The position numbers and the translations under genes are program-made. A DNA stretch of 64,000 nt from Shewanella marinintestina (lineage in GTDB: Bacteria > Pseudomonadota > Gammaproteobacteria > Enterobacterales > Shewanellaceae): the NCBI RefSeq assembly GCF_023283845.1, contig NZ_JAKILC010000013.1, forward strand, positions 1 through 64,000, read 5' to 3'. Of the stretch, positions 1 to 8,200 are shown piece by piece (the first letter of the stretch is position 1; each line of letters opens with the position of its first letter). The notes below the pieces were generated by a model, which was given only the letters and a program-made list of their open reading frames with translations, searched no databases and was not told the origin of the DNA.

Positions 1-336
1 TTTTACCTGAAACAAAACATCTCTACTTATTCGTCACCGATCTGATACTAACGATTGTGATGACAGCATCGCAATGCTCACATACTTTTTAAGAGCCGCG
101 GATTATTATCCGGCTATTTTTTTACCTGAAACAAAACATCTCTACTTATTCGTCACCGATCTGATACTAACGATTGTGATGACAGCATCGCAATGCTCAC
201 ATACTTTTTAAGAGCCGCGGATTATTATCCCGGCTATTTTTTACCTGAAACAAAACATCTCTACTTATTCGTCACCGATCTGATACTAACGATTGTGATG
301 ACAGCATCGCAATGCTCACATACTTTTTAAGAGCCG
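1..336 (+). repeat. RyhB-like tandem repeat, family 1 (119-bp unit, 3 copies)
   Basis: Units begin with ACCTGAAACAAAAC at 5, 124 and 243, an exact 119-bp period with near-identical sequence. Each holds a hairpin (in copy 1, TTGTGATG at 55-62 pairs with CATCGCAA at 67-74), then the RyhB-type seed AATGCTCACATAC (73-85, then about 192-204 and 311-323). Copies 1 and 2 end in a GC stem around ATTATTAT followed by a T run, which looks like a Rho-independent terminator. Copy 3 loses that stem after about position 336. The window opens inside a unit, so the array probably continues to the left. No protein-coding frame is evident. I see no Fur box inside the units. Confidence 0.85.
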
Positions 337-484
337 GGCTTAATTTGCTTCAAATAAGGCGAATCCAGTAAAATTCACTAATCGCTAATGTAAAGACTGC
401 CAATGTATTTGTCACGTAAGCCACTGCTTGTATTTGATTAAATTTTATTTACTCAAATATTAATCACTTTTTTACATTTTGAGC

Positions 485-517
485 TTGCAAGACCAAATGA
501 TAATGATTATTATTTAC
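485..517 (+). promoter_or_regulatory. ryhB promoter with Fur box
   Basis: A sigma-70 pair is visible: TTGCAA at 485-490, a 17-bp spacer, and TATTAT at 508-513. A Fur box, GATAATGATTATTATTTAC at 499-517, matches the 19-bp consensus at 15 positions and covers the -10 element. This is the classical arrangement for iron repression. The predicted start is near 518-520. It is the only Fur-like site I see in the first 1.4 kb. Confidence 0.75.
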
Positions 518-518
518 A

Positions 519-639
519 TGCGTTCCAAGAACTCGGAAATAACTTAAAGGCATCTCATCTCCTGCAAGTTAGAGTTTAATTAAGCACGACATTGCTCACA
601 CACTCTTTGTGGCCGGGATTATTATCTCGGCTATTTTTT
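519..639 (+). ncRNA. ryhB: RyhB small regulatory RNA
   Basis: RyhB is the Fur-repressed, Hfq-dependent RNA that base-pairs with mRNAs of iron-using proteins when iron is scarce. The sequence AAGCACGACATTGCTCACA near 576-602 matches the conserved E. coli RyhB core. It is followed by a terminator stem GCCGGG-ATTATTAT-CTCGGC and a run of seven T ending near 640. Together with the Fur-controlled promoter just upstream, this predicts a transcript of about 120 nt, close to the length I recall for Shewanella RyhB. It lies between two tandem arrays of RyhB-like units and downstream of the kinase gene on the opposite strand. The exact ends are inferred. Confidence 0.85.
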
Positions 640-640
640 T

Positions 641-1362
641 GCCTAAAACAAAATAACGATTAGCCTCAACGATTGATGTGGCTGCACCACATTGCCCACA
701 TACTTTTTCTTCATAGCCAGAATTATTATCTCGGCATTTTATTGCCTAAAACAAAATAACGATTAGCCTCAACGGTTGATGTGGCTGCACCACATTGCTC
801 ACATACTTTTTCTTCATAGCCAGAATTATTATCTCGGCATTTTATTGCCTAAAACAAAATAACGATTAACCTCAATGATTGATGTGGCTGCACCACATTG
901 CTCACATACTTTTTCTTCATAGCCAGAATTATTATCTCGGCATTTTATTGCCTAAAACAAAATAACGATTAGCCTCAATGATTGATGTGGCTGCACCACA
1001 TTGCTCACATACTTTTTCTTCATAGCCAGAATTATTATCTCGGCTATTTTTTTGCCTAAAACAAAATAACGATTAGCCTCAACGATTGATGTGCCTGCAC
1101 CACATTGCTCACATACTATTTCTTCATAGCCAGAATTATTATCTCGGCATTTTATTGCCTAAAACAAAATAACGATTAGCCTCAACGGTTGATGTGGCGG
1201 CATCACATTGCTCACATACTTTTTCTTCATAGCCAGAATTATTATCTCGGCTATTTTTTTGCCTAAAACAAAATAACGATTAGCCTCAACGGTTGATGTG
1301 GCGGCATCACATTGCTCACATACTTTTTCTTCATAGCCAGAATTATTATCTCGGCATTTTTT
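641..1362 (+). repeat. RyhB-like tandem repeat, family 2 (about 103-bp unit, 7 copies)
   Basis: Units start with GCCTAAAACAAAA at 641, 744, 847, 950, 1054, 1157 and 1261 (102-104 bp each). Each contains an inverted repeat, mostly ATGTGG-CTGCA-CCACAT, running into the seed CACATTGCTCACATAC. A terminator-like stem GCCAGA...TCTCGGC and a T-rich tract follow. The seed differs from the true ryhB core mainly by GCACCACATT for GCACGACATT; copy 1 has TTGCCCAC, and copies 6 and 7 have GCATCACATT. The tail has two forms, a long T run or CATTTTATT. The first unit starts directly at the ryhB terminator, so the array looks like repeated duplication of ryhB's 3' half. No Fur box or clear promoter is seen inside the units. 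Confidence 0.88.
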
Positions 1363-1388
1363 GCATGAAACAAGGTGTGATAAACAAG

Positions 1389-1416
1389 GAAAAATAGCCG
1401 GGACGAATGCCCAGCT
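1389..1416 (-). terminator. Terminator of the kinase gene
   Basis: On the minus strand AGCTGGG (1416-1410) pairs with CCCGGCT (1402-1396) across a 7-nt loop, followed by a T run. It lies just past the kinase stop codon and separates that transcript from the RyhB array. Confidence 0.7.
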
Positions 1417-1430
1417 AATGATGAAAAACT

Positions 1431-3569
1431 TTATTCTCTAGACATGCCCGAGTGCTTGCCATTGAACTGTAGCCCCTCGTATGGCGCGTTGCTCTGGTCT
1501 TCAATTGCTTTATGGTACAAACCAATCGTAAATAAGCTGCCCTTACCTACCGTCGAGCTAACTTCAATGGTGCCACCAATACGTTTAATAATACCGTAAC
1601 TAAGCGATAGGCCTAAGCCGGTACCATCTTTGCGTGTGGTATAAAATGGGTCAAAAATACGGTTAAGTTCCTCTTCAGGAATACCTTTACCTTCATCTTC
1701 AACTTCAATTTTTACTCCAACCGGTTCACCCTGCTGTACCCAATCATAAGTACGGATCCAGATTTGGCCCTTACCGTTCATTGCGTGAGCCGCGTTTACT
1801 ACCAAGTTAATCAATACCTGCAATAACTGCGGACGGTTAACTTGAATAGGATAGCTAGCGTTAAGCTCTTGATTAAGTACTACTTGCTGCTTTTGAATTG
1901 AATGACGTACCAACACCAACATCTCTTCGATAATTGGCGTGATCTGGTGCATTTCAAGTGGCGCGTTAAACTCACCAGGACGGCTATATTGCAATAAGCT
2001 ACGGATAATCGTACTAATACGACCAACCTGCTGAATAACCAGCTCAATCTCTTCTTCTACATCGTCTGCTCGATCGCCTAACTCGTACTTAAGCAGCTCC
2101 ATATTGCCCAAAATCACCGCCGTTGGGTTATTTATTTCATGGGCAATACCCGCTGTTAACTCACCCAGCGCGGTTAGCTTTTCATTGATCACCAACTGCT
2201 GACGGGTCTCGTTAAGCAGTGCTACGTTAGCTTGTAGCTCCTCAGTTTTCTCTTGTAAGCTGCGAGTACGCTCTTCTACTTTAACTTCTAGTTGTTCTGC
2301 CGCCGCTTGAATTTGGCTATTGCGACGCTGCAATAGATCTAGCATTCGGTCAAACTGCTCGGCCAAGTTAGATAGTTCATTATCGCTATCTAAACCTAAT
2401 GAACCGATACGTAAGTTACGTCCAGATTGCACCGCTTTCACTACATGGTGAATACGTTCAATGGGCTGTAATAAGCTGTAAGCACCACGATAAACTAACC
2501 AACCCGATACCAGTAGTACCAACATCAAAATGGTGCCAAGCTCGATAATGTTCAGCAGGTAGTTATGGATAAATGGTGACTCAGAAAAGCCAGTGTAGAT
2601 CATACCAATACGCTTGCCGTTGATATCTTCAAGCGGGGAATAAGCTGAAATAAACCAATCGTTAAATACAAACGCACGATCGACCCAAAGCAGGCCTTGA
2701 TTAAGTACTTTTTCACGCACCTCTGATGACACTAAGCTACCCAAGGCACGGCCTTGCTGGTCATCACCTTTAGGAAAAAAGTGCAGCGGCACGTTAGTAC
2801 TAATACGGATATTATCGAGGAAAATAGTCACAGTACCGATAGAGCGTTCAGGTAATGTGCCTTTGTCGTAAACCAAGTCACGAATATGGTCAACAATACG
2901 GGTATCGCGGTTTAGCATGATCCCACCGTCGAGATACCAAGCCACATGACCATCTACACCGACGACAGGTAGTAAACTACGGCTAAGTAAACCGCGCTTC
3001 TCTTCATGTTTAATCGGCTCTTGCGCCCGCTGAGTTTTCATCACGGTCACTTTAGCTCTGTCGGCAAGTTCAGGATCAATCCGTGCCAAGCGACTAGGCT
3101 CAAGTACCATAAGTCCAGAAAAAGGCTCGGTTCCTTCAATATGCGGTAGCATCTGGCGTAAATCAGGATCGGCAGCAGCATCAGATACGTTGATAAGACG
3201 TAAGAAGTCTAAATTAAGATCTTTCTTCGCTTTATCTAATACCTGCTGCAGATTAGCCTGCTGCACACTCGAGTCTTTATTTATCTGTCTAAAGTCATTT
3301 TGAAATGGCCAAGACTCCATTACCAGCTCAAGCTGCTTTTCTTGGTTGTCTTGTACTGTTATTAGGGTGCTATTTGCCACGGTCAAATCGGCTTTGACCT
3401 TCATAAACAGCTGTTTGCCTGTGTAGCTAATATTCCAATAGATAGTAATAAAAACCAAACTCACCAGTGTTAGCAAAATAGGCAACAGGGTTAAAATCAA
3501 GATTCGATAGCGCACCTTAGCCTGCATTTGTTGCCAGCTAACACCAAACATATTGGAAAAAAACGACAC
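1431..3569 (-). CDS. Membrane sensor histidine kinase, partner of the sigma-54 regulator
   Basis: A 712-aa kinase. It has a transmembrane segment at about 24-46, a periplasmic Cache-type sensor region at about 47-335, a second membrane segment at about 342-362, a HAMP linker, and a coiled coil at about 415-460. The dimerisation domain carries the phosphorylated histidine in GIAHEINNP (about H477). The ATPase domain has N box NAAHAM and G boxes DEGKGIPEE and GTGLGLS. The gene lies 31 bp downstream of the sigma-54 response regulator on the same strand, so the two form an operon and very likely a signalling pair. It is divergent from tupABC, which has a sigma-54-type promoter, so control of tungstate uptake is the likely output. 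The ligand is not known; oxyanions or small carboxylates are possible. Confidence 0.88.
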   Translation of the reverse strand: MSFFSNMFGVSWQQMQAKVRYRILILTLLPILLTLVSLVFITIYWNISYTGKQLFMKVKADLTVANSTLITVQDNQEKQLELVMESWPFQNDFRQINKDSSVQQANLQQVLDKAKKDLNLDFLRLINVSDAAADPDLRQMLPHIEGTEPFSGLMVLEPSRLARIDPELADRAKVTVMKTQRAQEPIKHEEKRGLLSRSLLPVVGVDGHVAWYLDGGIMLNRDTRIVDHIRDLVYDKGTLPERSIGTVTIFLDNIRISTNVPLHFFPKGDDQQGRALGSLVSSEVREKVLNQGLLWVDRAFVFNDWFISAYSPLEDINGKRIGMIYTGFSESPFIHNYLLNIIELGTILMLVLLVSGWLVYRGAYSLLQPIERIHHVVKAVQSGRNLRIGSLGLDSDNELSNLAEQFDRMLDLLQRRNSQIQAAAEQLEVKVEERTRSLQEKTEELQANVALLNETRQQLVINEKLTALGELTAGIAHEINNPTAVILGNMELLKYELGDRADDVEEEIELVIQQVGRISTIIRSLLQYSRPGEFNAPLEMHQITPIIEEMLVLVRHSIQKQQVVLNQELNASYPIQVNRPQLLQVLINLVVNAAHAMNGKGQIWIRTYDWVQQGEPVGVKIEVEDEGKGIPEEELNRIFDPFYTTRKDGTGLGLSLSYGIIKRIGGTIEVSSTVGKGSLFTIGLYHKAIEDQSNAPYEGLQFNGKHSGMSRE

Positions 3570-3600
3570 CTAGACTCCCCTTAGAGTGACTTTGTAATAA

Positions 3601-4971
3601 CTATTCTTCTTTGTCGGCGTCACCGCCAAACCACTCTTTATATTTACGATCCAACGTCTTACGTGAAACCCCTAGGTCTCGTGCTGCCGCAGATTTATTA
3701 CCACCGTGCAGATCAACGACTCGGGTTACATGGTCACGCTCAACATCTTTAAGCGCCCATTGTAATGGATAACCTGACTCGACTGCCATTTCCGCTTTAG
3801 GTTGAACCTTCCAGTACTCTGCAGGCGGCTTACCTAACAAGATGCAACGTTCGATCATATTGCGTAGTTCGCGAATATTACCCGGCCATTCGTGCTGTTG
3901 CAGCTTTAATAAATCTTCATGGCTCCAAACAACTTCTTTTACGCCTAACTCTGCCGCTAATTGGCAGGTAAAGTGATGCGTTAGCTCAACAATATCTTCA
4001 GGACGTTCGCGCAGTGGCGGAATCACAATGTCGAGTACGTTCAAGCGATAATATAGATCACGTCTAAAGTTACCCGCTTCCACTTCTTCAGATAACTTGC
4101 GGTTAGTTGCCGCTAGAACGCGCACATCAATATTGATCTCTTTCTCGCTACCGACAGGGCGAATGGTACGTTGCTCCAGCACACGTAATAATGCCGTTTG
4201 CATCTTCAGCGGCATTTCACCGATTTCATCAAGGAAGATTGTACCGCCAGAAGCAAAACTAAATAGACCTTCACGATTACCCTTAGCACCAGTAAACGCA
4301 CCGGCTGAGTGGCCAAATAGCTCGCTTTCGAGTAACTCTGGGGCAATCGCGCCACAGTTAACCGGTACAAACGGTCCTTGGCGACCACTAAGGATATGCA
4401 GCTGGCGAGCCACTAACTCTTTACCTGTACCCGATTCACCTTCTATCAGTACCACAGCATTGGTTGGCGCGACACGTTCAATAACGTGCTTAACCTCGGT
4501 CATGGCATCGCTTTGACCGATAATGGTTGAAGATTGATTGAATGACACTTCGCGGCGTAACATCAGGTTTTCACGCTTTAACAGACGGCGTTCAATACAG
4601 CGGTCAACCGCTTTCATCATCTGCTCAAGGTGGAATGGTTTCATAATAAAGTCTGACGCACCGGCGCGCAGCGCTTTAATAGCCACATCCATATCAGCGT
4701 AACCTGTCATAAAGATGATGTCTGAACGTCTTTCTTGATCGTTCAATGCCTCATGCCATTCAATACCAGAACGGCCTGGCAGACGAATATCGACAATTAG
4801 CAGATCAAAATGGCAACGCGAACGTAGCTGCTCAGCATCTTCAACACTCGATGCCGTTTCAACTAAGGCAAACTTCTTGGCTAACGCTTTTTTCAAAAAG
4901 CTGCGCATGCCTGGCTCATCATCAACAATCAATACAGATACAGCAGAAGGAAGTGGCTTCATATTATTCAT
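3601..4971 (-). CDS. Sigma-54-dependent response regulator (NtrC family)
   Basis: An NtrC-class activator. It has a receiver domain with the VDDEPGM acidic pocket and phospho-acceptor Asp in LLIVDIRLPG, then an AAA+ domain with Walker A GESGTGKE and the GAFTGA loop that contacts sigma-54, and a C-terminal Fis-type helix-turn-helix (GNKSAAARDLGVSRKT). The open frame extends to 5013, but that start lacks a ribosome site. ATG at 4971 is preceded by AAGGTGG and is preferred (456 aa). It precedes the sensor kinase in an operon. The intact GAFTGA motif implies it activates sigma-54 promoters, and one such site faces tupA in the adjacent intergenic region. Confidence 0.9.
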   Translation of the reverse strand: MNNMKPLPSAVSVLIVDDEPGMRSFLKKALAKKFALVETASSVEDAEQLRSRCHFDLLIVDIRLPGRSGIEWHEALNDQERRSDIIFMTGYADMDVAIKALRAGASDFIMKPFHLEQMMKAVDRCIERRLLKRENLMLRREVSFNQSSTIIGQSDAMTEVKHVIERVAPTNAVVLIEGESGTGKELVARQLHILSGRQGPFVPVNCGAIAPELLESELFGHSAGAFTGAKGNREGLFSFASGGTIFLDEIGEMPLKMQTALLRVLEQRTIRPVGSEKEINIDVRVLAATNRKLSEEVEAGNFRRDLYYRLNVLDIVIPPLRERPEDIVELTHHFTCQLAAELGVKEVVWSHEDLLKLQQHEWPGNIRELRNMIERCILLGKPPAEYWKVQPKAEMAVESGYPLQWALKDVERDHVTRVVDLHGGNKSAAARDLGVSRKTLDRKYKEWFGGDADKEE

Positions 4972-5122
4972 TCTCTGTCCCACCTTGTCTGTCAGGCGGA
5001 CATTTTGACTCATTATATACAGAGTCTATCATCGAACTCGTCTAAATTGGTCACTATGAACCATGTAATCGCGATCTTGGGACATAATGTCTGTGACTTT
5101 TCTGCCACCTACGGGATCTGGA

Positions 5123-5145
5123 TCACACAAGTGATACAAGTGTGA
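5123..5145. promoter_or_regulatory. Candidate upstream activator site (inverted repeat)
   Basis: TCACAC at 5123-5128 and GTGTGA at 5140-5145 form an inverted repeat; inside lie two copies of ACAAGTG-like sequence. It sits about 24 bp upstream of the sigma-54 promoter, between the regulator gene and tupA. It is a plausible binding site for the adjacent response regulator, though close to the promoter for a classical enhancer. Function is inferred from position and symmetry. Confidence 0.4.
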
Positions 5146-5168
5146 ACTCAAATAATGCAATCTAAGTA

Positions 5169-5184
5169 TGGCATCAAACTTGCT
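5169..5184 (+). promoter_or_regulatory. Sigma-54 (RpoN) -24/-12 promoter of tupABC
   Basis: TGGCATCAAACTTGCT keeps the invariant GG and GC with exactly 10 nt between them and fits TGGCAC-N5-TTGCW with one change. Transcription would start near 5195, about 65 bp before the tupA start codon. The untranslated leader then holds a small hairpin (AGACC at 5211-5215 with GGTCT at 5230-5234). A sigma-54 activator gene is divergent and adjacent, which supports the call. Confidence 0.7.
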
Positions 5185-5258
5185 TTTAATGGGGGTATTC
5201 GATTTTGTTCAGACCCTCAGGTATCGAGAGGTCTATTTTATTTTCCATAGGAGCTAAA

Positions 5259-6071
5259 ATGTTAAACCTTAAACGCGCTATTGGTCTTGCGGTTACCGCA
5301 GCACTATTTGTTGGTATGCCAGTTCAAGCTAATGAAGTGATTAAGCTTGCTACAACTACCAGTACTGAAAATTCAGGCCTACTAAAGAACCTATTACCAA
5401 AGTTTGAAGCTGAATCAGGCTACAAAGTGCAAGTTATTGCAACAGGTACAGGTAAGGCGCTAAAACTTGCTCGCCAAGGCGACGTTGATGTGGTTATGAC
5501 TCACGCTCCAGGCGCTGAAGCAAAATTCGTTGAAGAAGGTTACGGCCGTCTACCACGTGGCATTATGGAAAATGACTTCGTAGTTCTTGGTCCTAAGAGC
5601 GACCCAGCTAAAATTCGTTCAAGCAAAACTGCTGAAGAAGCCTTTGCTAAAATCGCTAAATCAGGTGTGCCTTTCATTTCACGTGGTGACAATTCAGGCA
5701 CCAACATGAAAGAACTACTAGTATGGAAGAATGCTAAAATCACTCCTGACTTCAAAGGCTACACTTCAGTTGGTCAAGGTATGGGCAAAACGCTATTAAT
5801 GGCCAGCGAATTAGAGGCTTATACGCTATCTGACCGTGGTACTTTCGTTGCTTATTCAGGTAAAATAGACCTAGCAGTTGATTTTGATGGCGGCCCAGCA
5901 CTCGCTAACCCGTACCAAATCATCCTAATCAGCAAAACTAAGTACCCAACGCTAAATCACAAAGGTGCTCAAGCACTAAGTGACTGGCTGATCGGCGCTG
6001 AAGCGCAAGGCATGATCAACAATTACAAGGTTCAGGGAGAACAATTGTTCAAGGCAACATATAGCGAATGA
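5259..6071 (+). CDS. tupA: Tungstate ABC transporter, periplasmic binding protein TupA
   Basis: Captures tungstate in the periplasm for TupBC. From ATG 5259, behind the ribosome site AGGAG, the protein is 270 aa. A signal peptide of about 23 residues ends at VQA. The mature start has the TTTSTENSGLL oxyanion-pocket motif characteristic of TupA rather than ModA, and the conserved HAPGAE and SRGDNSGT segments follow. The frame is open to 5205 upstream, but that start has no ribosome site and would bury the signal peptide. The stop overlaps the tupB start (ATGA). Expression is probably driven by the sigma-54 promoter upstream. Tungstate rather than molybdate is a family-based assignment. Confidence 0.92.
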   Translation: MLNLKRAIGLAVTAALFVGMPVQANEVIKLATTTSTENSGLLKNLLPKFEAESGYKVQVIATGTGKALKLARQGDVDVVMTHAPGAEAKFVEEGYGRLPRGIMENDFVVLGPKSDPAKIRSSKTAEEAFAKIAKSGVPFISRGDNSGTNMKELLVWKNAKITPDFKGYTSVGQGMGKTLLMASELEAYTLSDRGTFVAYSGKIDLAVDFDGGPALANPYQIILISKTKYPTLNHKGAQALSDWLIGAEAQGMINNYKVQGEQLFKATYSE

Positions 6072-6775
6072 ATGAAGGCTGGTTAGCCCTTATACAGCAG
6101 GCATTAAGCCTGCTGTTTTCATTGGACCCCGAAGTGTGGTCCATTATTTCCGTTTCTTTTGCGGTATCTTTTGCGGCTTTGGCGATTACGCTTCTGCCCT
6201 CTATGGTGCTGGGCTTTCTATTGGCCTTTACCCGTTTTCCTGGCCGCTGGTTAGTCACCAACCTTATCCAAACTCTGCAGTCTATCCCCACAGTTGTTAT
6301 TGGCCTTTTGGTCTACCTTCTACTGACGCGCATGGGTCCGCTAGGCGATTTAAAATGGCTATTTACCCAGCAAGGTATGATATTGGGGCAGATGATGATC
6401 TGCGCACCAGTGCTTGTTGCTATGAGCCAAGCCGCCTTTACCAGTGTTGACCGCAGAGCCTGGGAAACCTCTCGCACCCTAGGCGCACCAGCACTCAGCG
6501 CTATATGGGCTGTCTGCAGAGAGCTGAAAGTTCCACTATTATTAGCTATTGTTGCTGCCTTTAGTCGTATTCTGACTGAAATTGGTTGTTCTATGATGGT
6601 TGGTGGCAACATTGCAGGGGTGACACGAAACATTCCAACAGCTATCGCATTGGAAACCAGTAAAGGTGACTTTGCCCAAGCTATTGCACTCGGGCTAGTA
6701 CTACTGGTACTTGCACTTATTTTAAACTTTGCTTTAGGTACACTAAGAGGCAAAGCTGAGCCGAGGAGTCATTAA
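6068..6775 (+). CDS. tupB: Tungstate ABC transporter, permease TupB
   Basis: Inner-membrane channel subunit of the TupABC importer, 235 aa, hydrophobic, with about five or six membrane spans. The cytoplasmic coupling loop is visible as AWETSRTLGAPALSA followed by EIGCSMMVGGNIAGVTR, the EAA-type motif of molybdate/tungstate permeases. It overlaps the tupA stop by 4 nt and is followed after 3 nt by tupC, so the three genes are translationally linked. Confidence 0.92.
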   Translation: MNEGWLALIQQALSLLFSLDPEVWSIISVSFAVSFAALAITLLPSMVLGFLLAFTRFPGRWLVTNLIQTLQSIPTVVIGLLVYLLLTRMGPLGDLKWLFTQQGMILGQMMICAPVLVAMSQAAFTSVDRRAWETSRTLGAPALSAIWAVCRELKVPLLLAIVAAFSRILTEIGCSMMVGGNIAGVTRNIPTAIALETSKGDFAQAIALGLVLLVLALILNFALGTLRGKAEPRSH

Positions 6776-6778
6776 CCA

Positions 6779-7537
6779 ATGACGACTATAATGGCAGCGA
6801 AAAAAGCCACAAACACAGCAAGAATCATTGCAAAGAATATTGATATGCGCTTTGAAGATAAGCATCTTTTTAGCGCAGAGAAATTAGTGTTTGAACAAAA
6901 CCGCGTGATCCACCTGCAAGGTGATAATGGCTGCGGCAAAACCACGTTAATGAAGTTACTAGCTGGCTTTAATCAGCCCTCTAAAGGCACAATTTACGCC
7001 GAAGGTTTTGCGATGGCTCCTTGGTGGCGCAGTAAGTCTATTACAGGTAAAGCGCTGTATTTGCACCAGCACCCTTACCTGTTTGAAGGCAGTGTGTTGT
7101 ATAACCTAACGTATCCACTGAGGTTTTTAACCGCAGATAAAGAGCAACTAAAAGCCCGCACAGAGCTAGCAATTGATAAAGCGCAGTTGCGCCATCTATT
7201 AAGCCAAGCCGCATCAAGCTTGTCTGGCGGTGAAAAGCAGCGTTTAGCCATTGCTAGAGCTTGGATCATCCAGCCTAAGCTATTAATGCTTGATGAACCC
7301 ACCTCCAATATGGACAAGCATTCTCAGCATTTAGTGCTGCAAATGATCACCGACTTAAAACAACAAGGCACTGGTATGCTAATTAGTAGCCATCAGACTT
7401 GTATGTTAACTAAAGTATGCGATCATGCTTGGCTTGTTAGCAATAAAACCATCACCACCGACAATGTCAGTGCTTTTAACTGCGTTGATGATACTCAGGT
7501 TGAACTTTCGACAAGTTTGCACGTATCGGTAGGATAG
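6779..7537 (+). CDS. tupC: Tungstate ABC transporter, ATPase TupC
   Basis: ATP-binding subunit of the tungstate importer, 252 aa. Walker A is GDNGCGKTT, the ABC signature is LSGGEKQRLA, Walker B is LLMLDEPTSNMD, and the switch His sits in SSHQT. It is shorter than ModC and has no C-terminal TOBE/Mop oxyanion-binding domain, as expected for TupC. Within a few codons of the start, ATG also occurs as MAAKKA, so the N-terminus could be 4 residues shorter. It is followed 52 bp later by mobA on the same strand. Confidence 0.9.
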   Translation: MTTIMAAKKATNTARIIAKNIDMRFEDKHLFSAEKLVFEQNRVIHLQGDNGCGKTTLMKLLAGFNQPSKGTIYAEGFAMAPWWRSKSITGKALYLHQHPYLFEGSVLYNLTYPLRFLTADKEQLKARTELAIDKAQLRHLLSQAASSLSGGEKQRLAIARAWIIQPKLLMLDEPTSNMDKHSQHLVLQMITDLKQQGTGMLISSHQTCMLTKVCDHAWLVSNKTITTDNVSAFNCVDDTQVELSTSLHVSVG

Positions 7538-7589
7538 GTTCATTAGCAATTTTTCAGTAAAAACAGCAACAAATAATTAGGTAACAGTA

Positions 7590-8192
7590 ATGGCAGCACA
7601 AGTTGATGCAGTAATCCTTGCTGGCGGTATGGCCAGACGTATGGGTGGAAACGATAAAGGTTTAGTCGAACTGAGAGATCAGCCAATGATTAAACATGCT
7701 ATTGATCGGATAAAACCTCAAGTTAAGGAGATCCTGATCAACGCAAATCGTAACCAAAACCGTTATTCTGAGTTCGGTTTTAAAGTGTTCAGTGACCAAG
7801 ATAGCGGCTATTTAGGCCCATTGGCTGGCATGATCACCGCAATGAGCGAGACTAATGCAGAATATTTATTGGTCGTTCCTTGCGATTGCCCACTGTTACC
7901 AACTGATTTAGTCGCTAGAATGCTAGCGAAATTAACGGCTGAAGATGCTGAACTTGCAGTAGCAAGTGACGGCAAGCGCGAGCAACCTGTAGTTATGTTG
8001 CTAAAGCCGAGTTTACGTGCATCAATGAAAGCCTTTTTAGATGCTGGAGAACGCAAAATCGATTTTTGGTATGCCAAGCACCATTATGTCGTCGCTGAGT
8101 TTGCCGATCAGCCCAATGCGTTTGTAAACGTAAACACACCAGAACAAAAACAGCAGCTAGGCGATGCCATAGCTAATGAAGAAAATCACTAG
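7590..8192 (+). CDS. mobA: Molybdenum cofactor guanylyltransferase MobA
   Basis: Transfers GMP from GTP to Mo-molybdopterin, giving the guanine dinucleotide cofactor used by DMSO-reductase-family enzymes such as the formate dehydrogenases in this window. The 200-aa protein shows the nucleotidyltransferase signature [15 protein letters not shown] near the N-terminus, then PLAGM, and the metal-binding VPCDCPLLP. Length is normal for the family. It lies between tupC and the mobB-moeA fusion, 8 bp before the latter, in what looks like a tup-mob-moe-moa operon. Confidence 0.93.
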   Translation: MAAQVDAVILAGGMARRMGGNDKGLVELRDQPMIKHAIDRIKPQVKEILINANRNQNRYSEFGFKVFSDQDSGYLGPLAGMITAMSETNAEYLLVVPCDCPLLPTDLVARMLAKLTAEDAELAVASDGKREQPVVMLLKPSLRASMKAFLDAGERKIDFWYAKHHYVVAEFADQPNAFVNVNTPEQKQQLGDAIANEENH

Positions 8193-8200
8193 AGGTGTAA

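Noticed and set aside
1..1365. CRISPR array reading of the repeats
   Set aside because: Units of 103-119 bp are repeated throughout with no unique spacers, and the core matches RyhB.
4097..4516. 139-aa open frame opposite the sigma-54 regulator
   Set aside because: Antisense to a strongly conserved AAA+ domain; a shadow frame. Dozens of similar ones lie opposite the fdhA genes.
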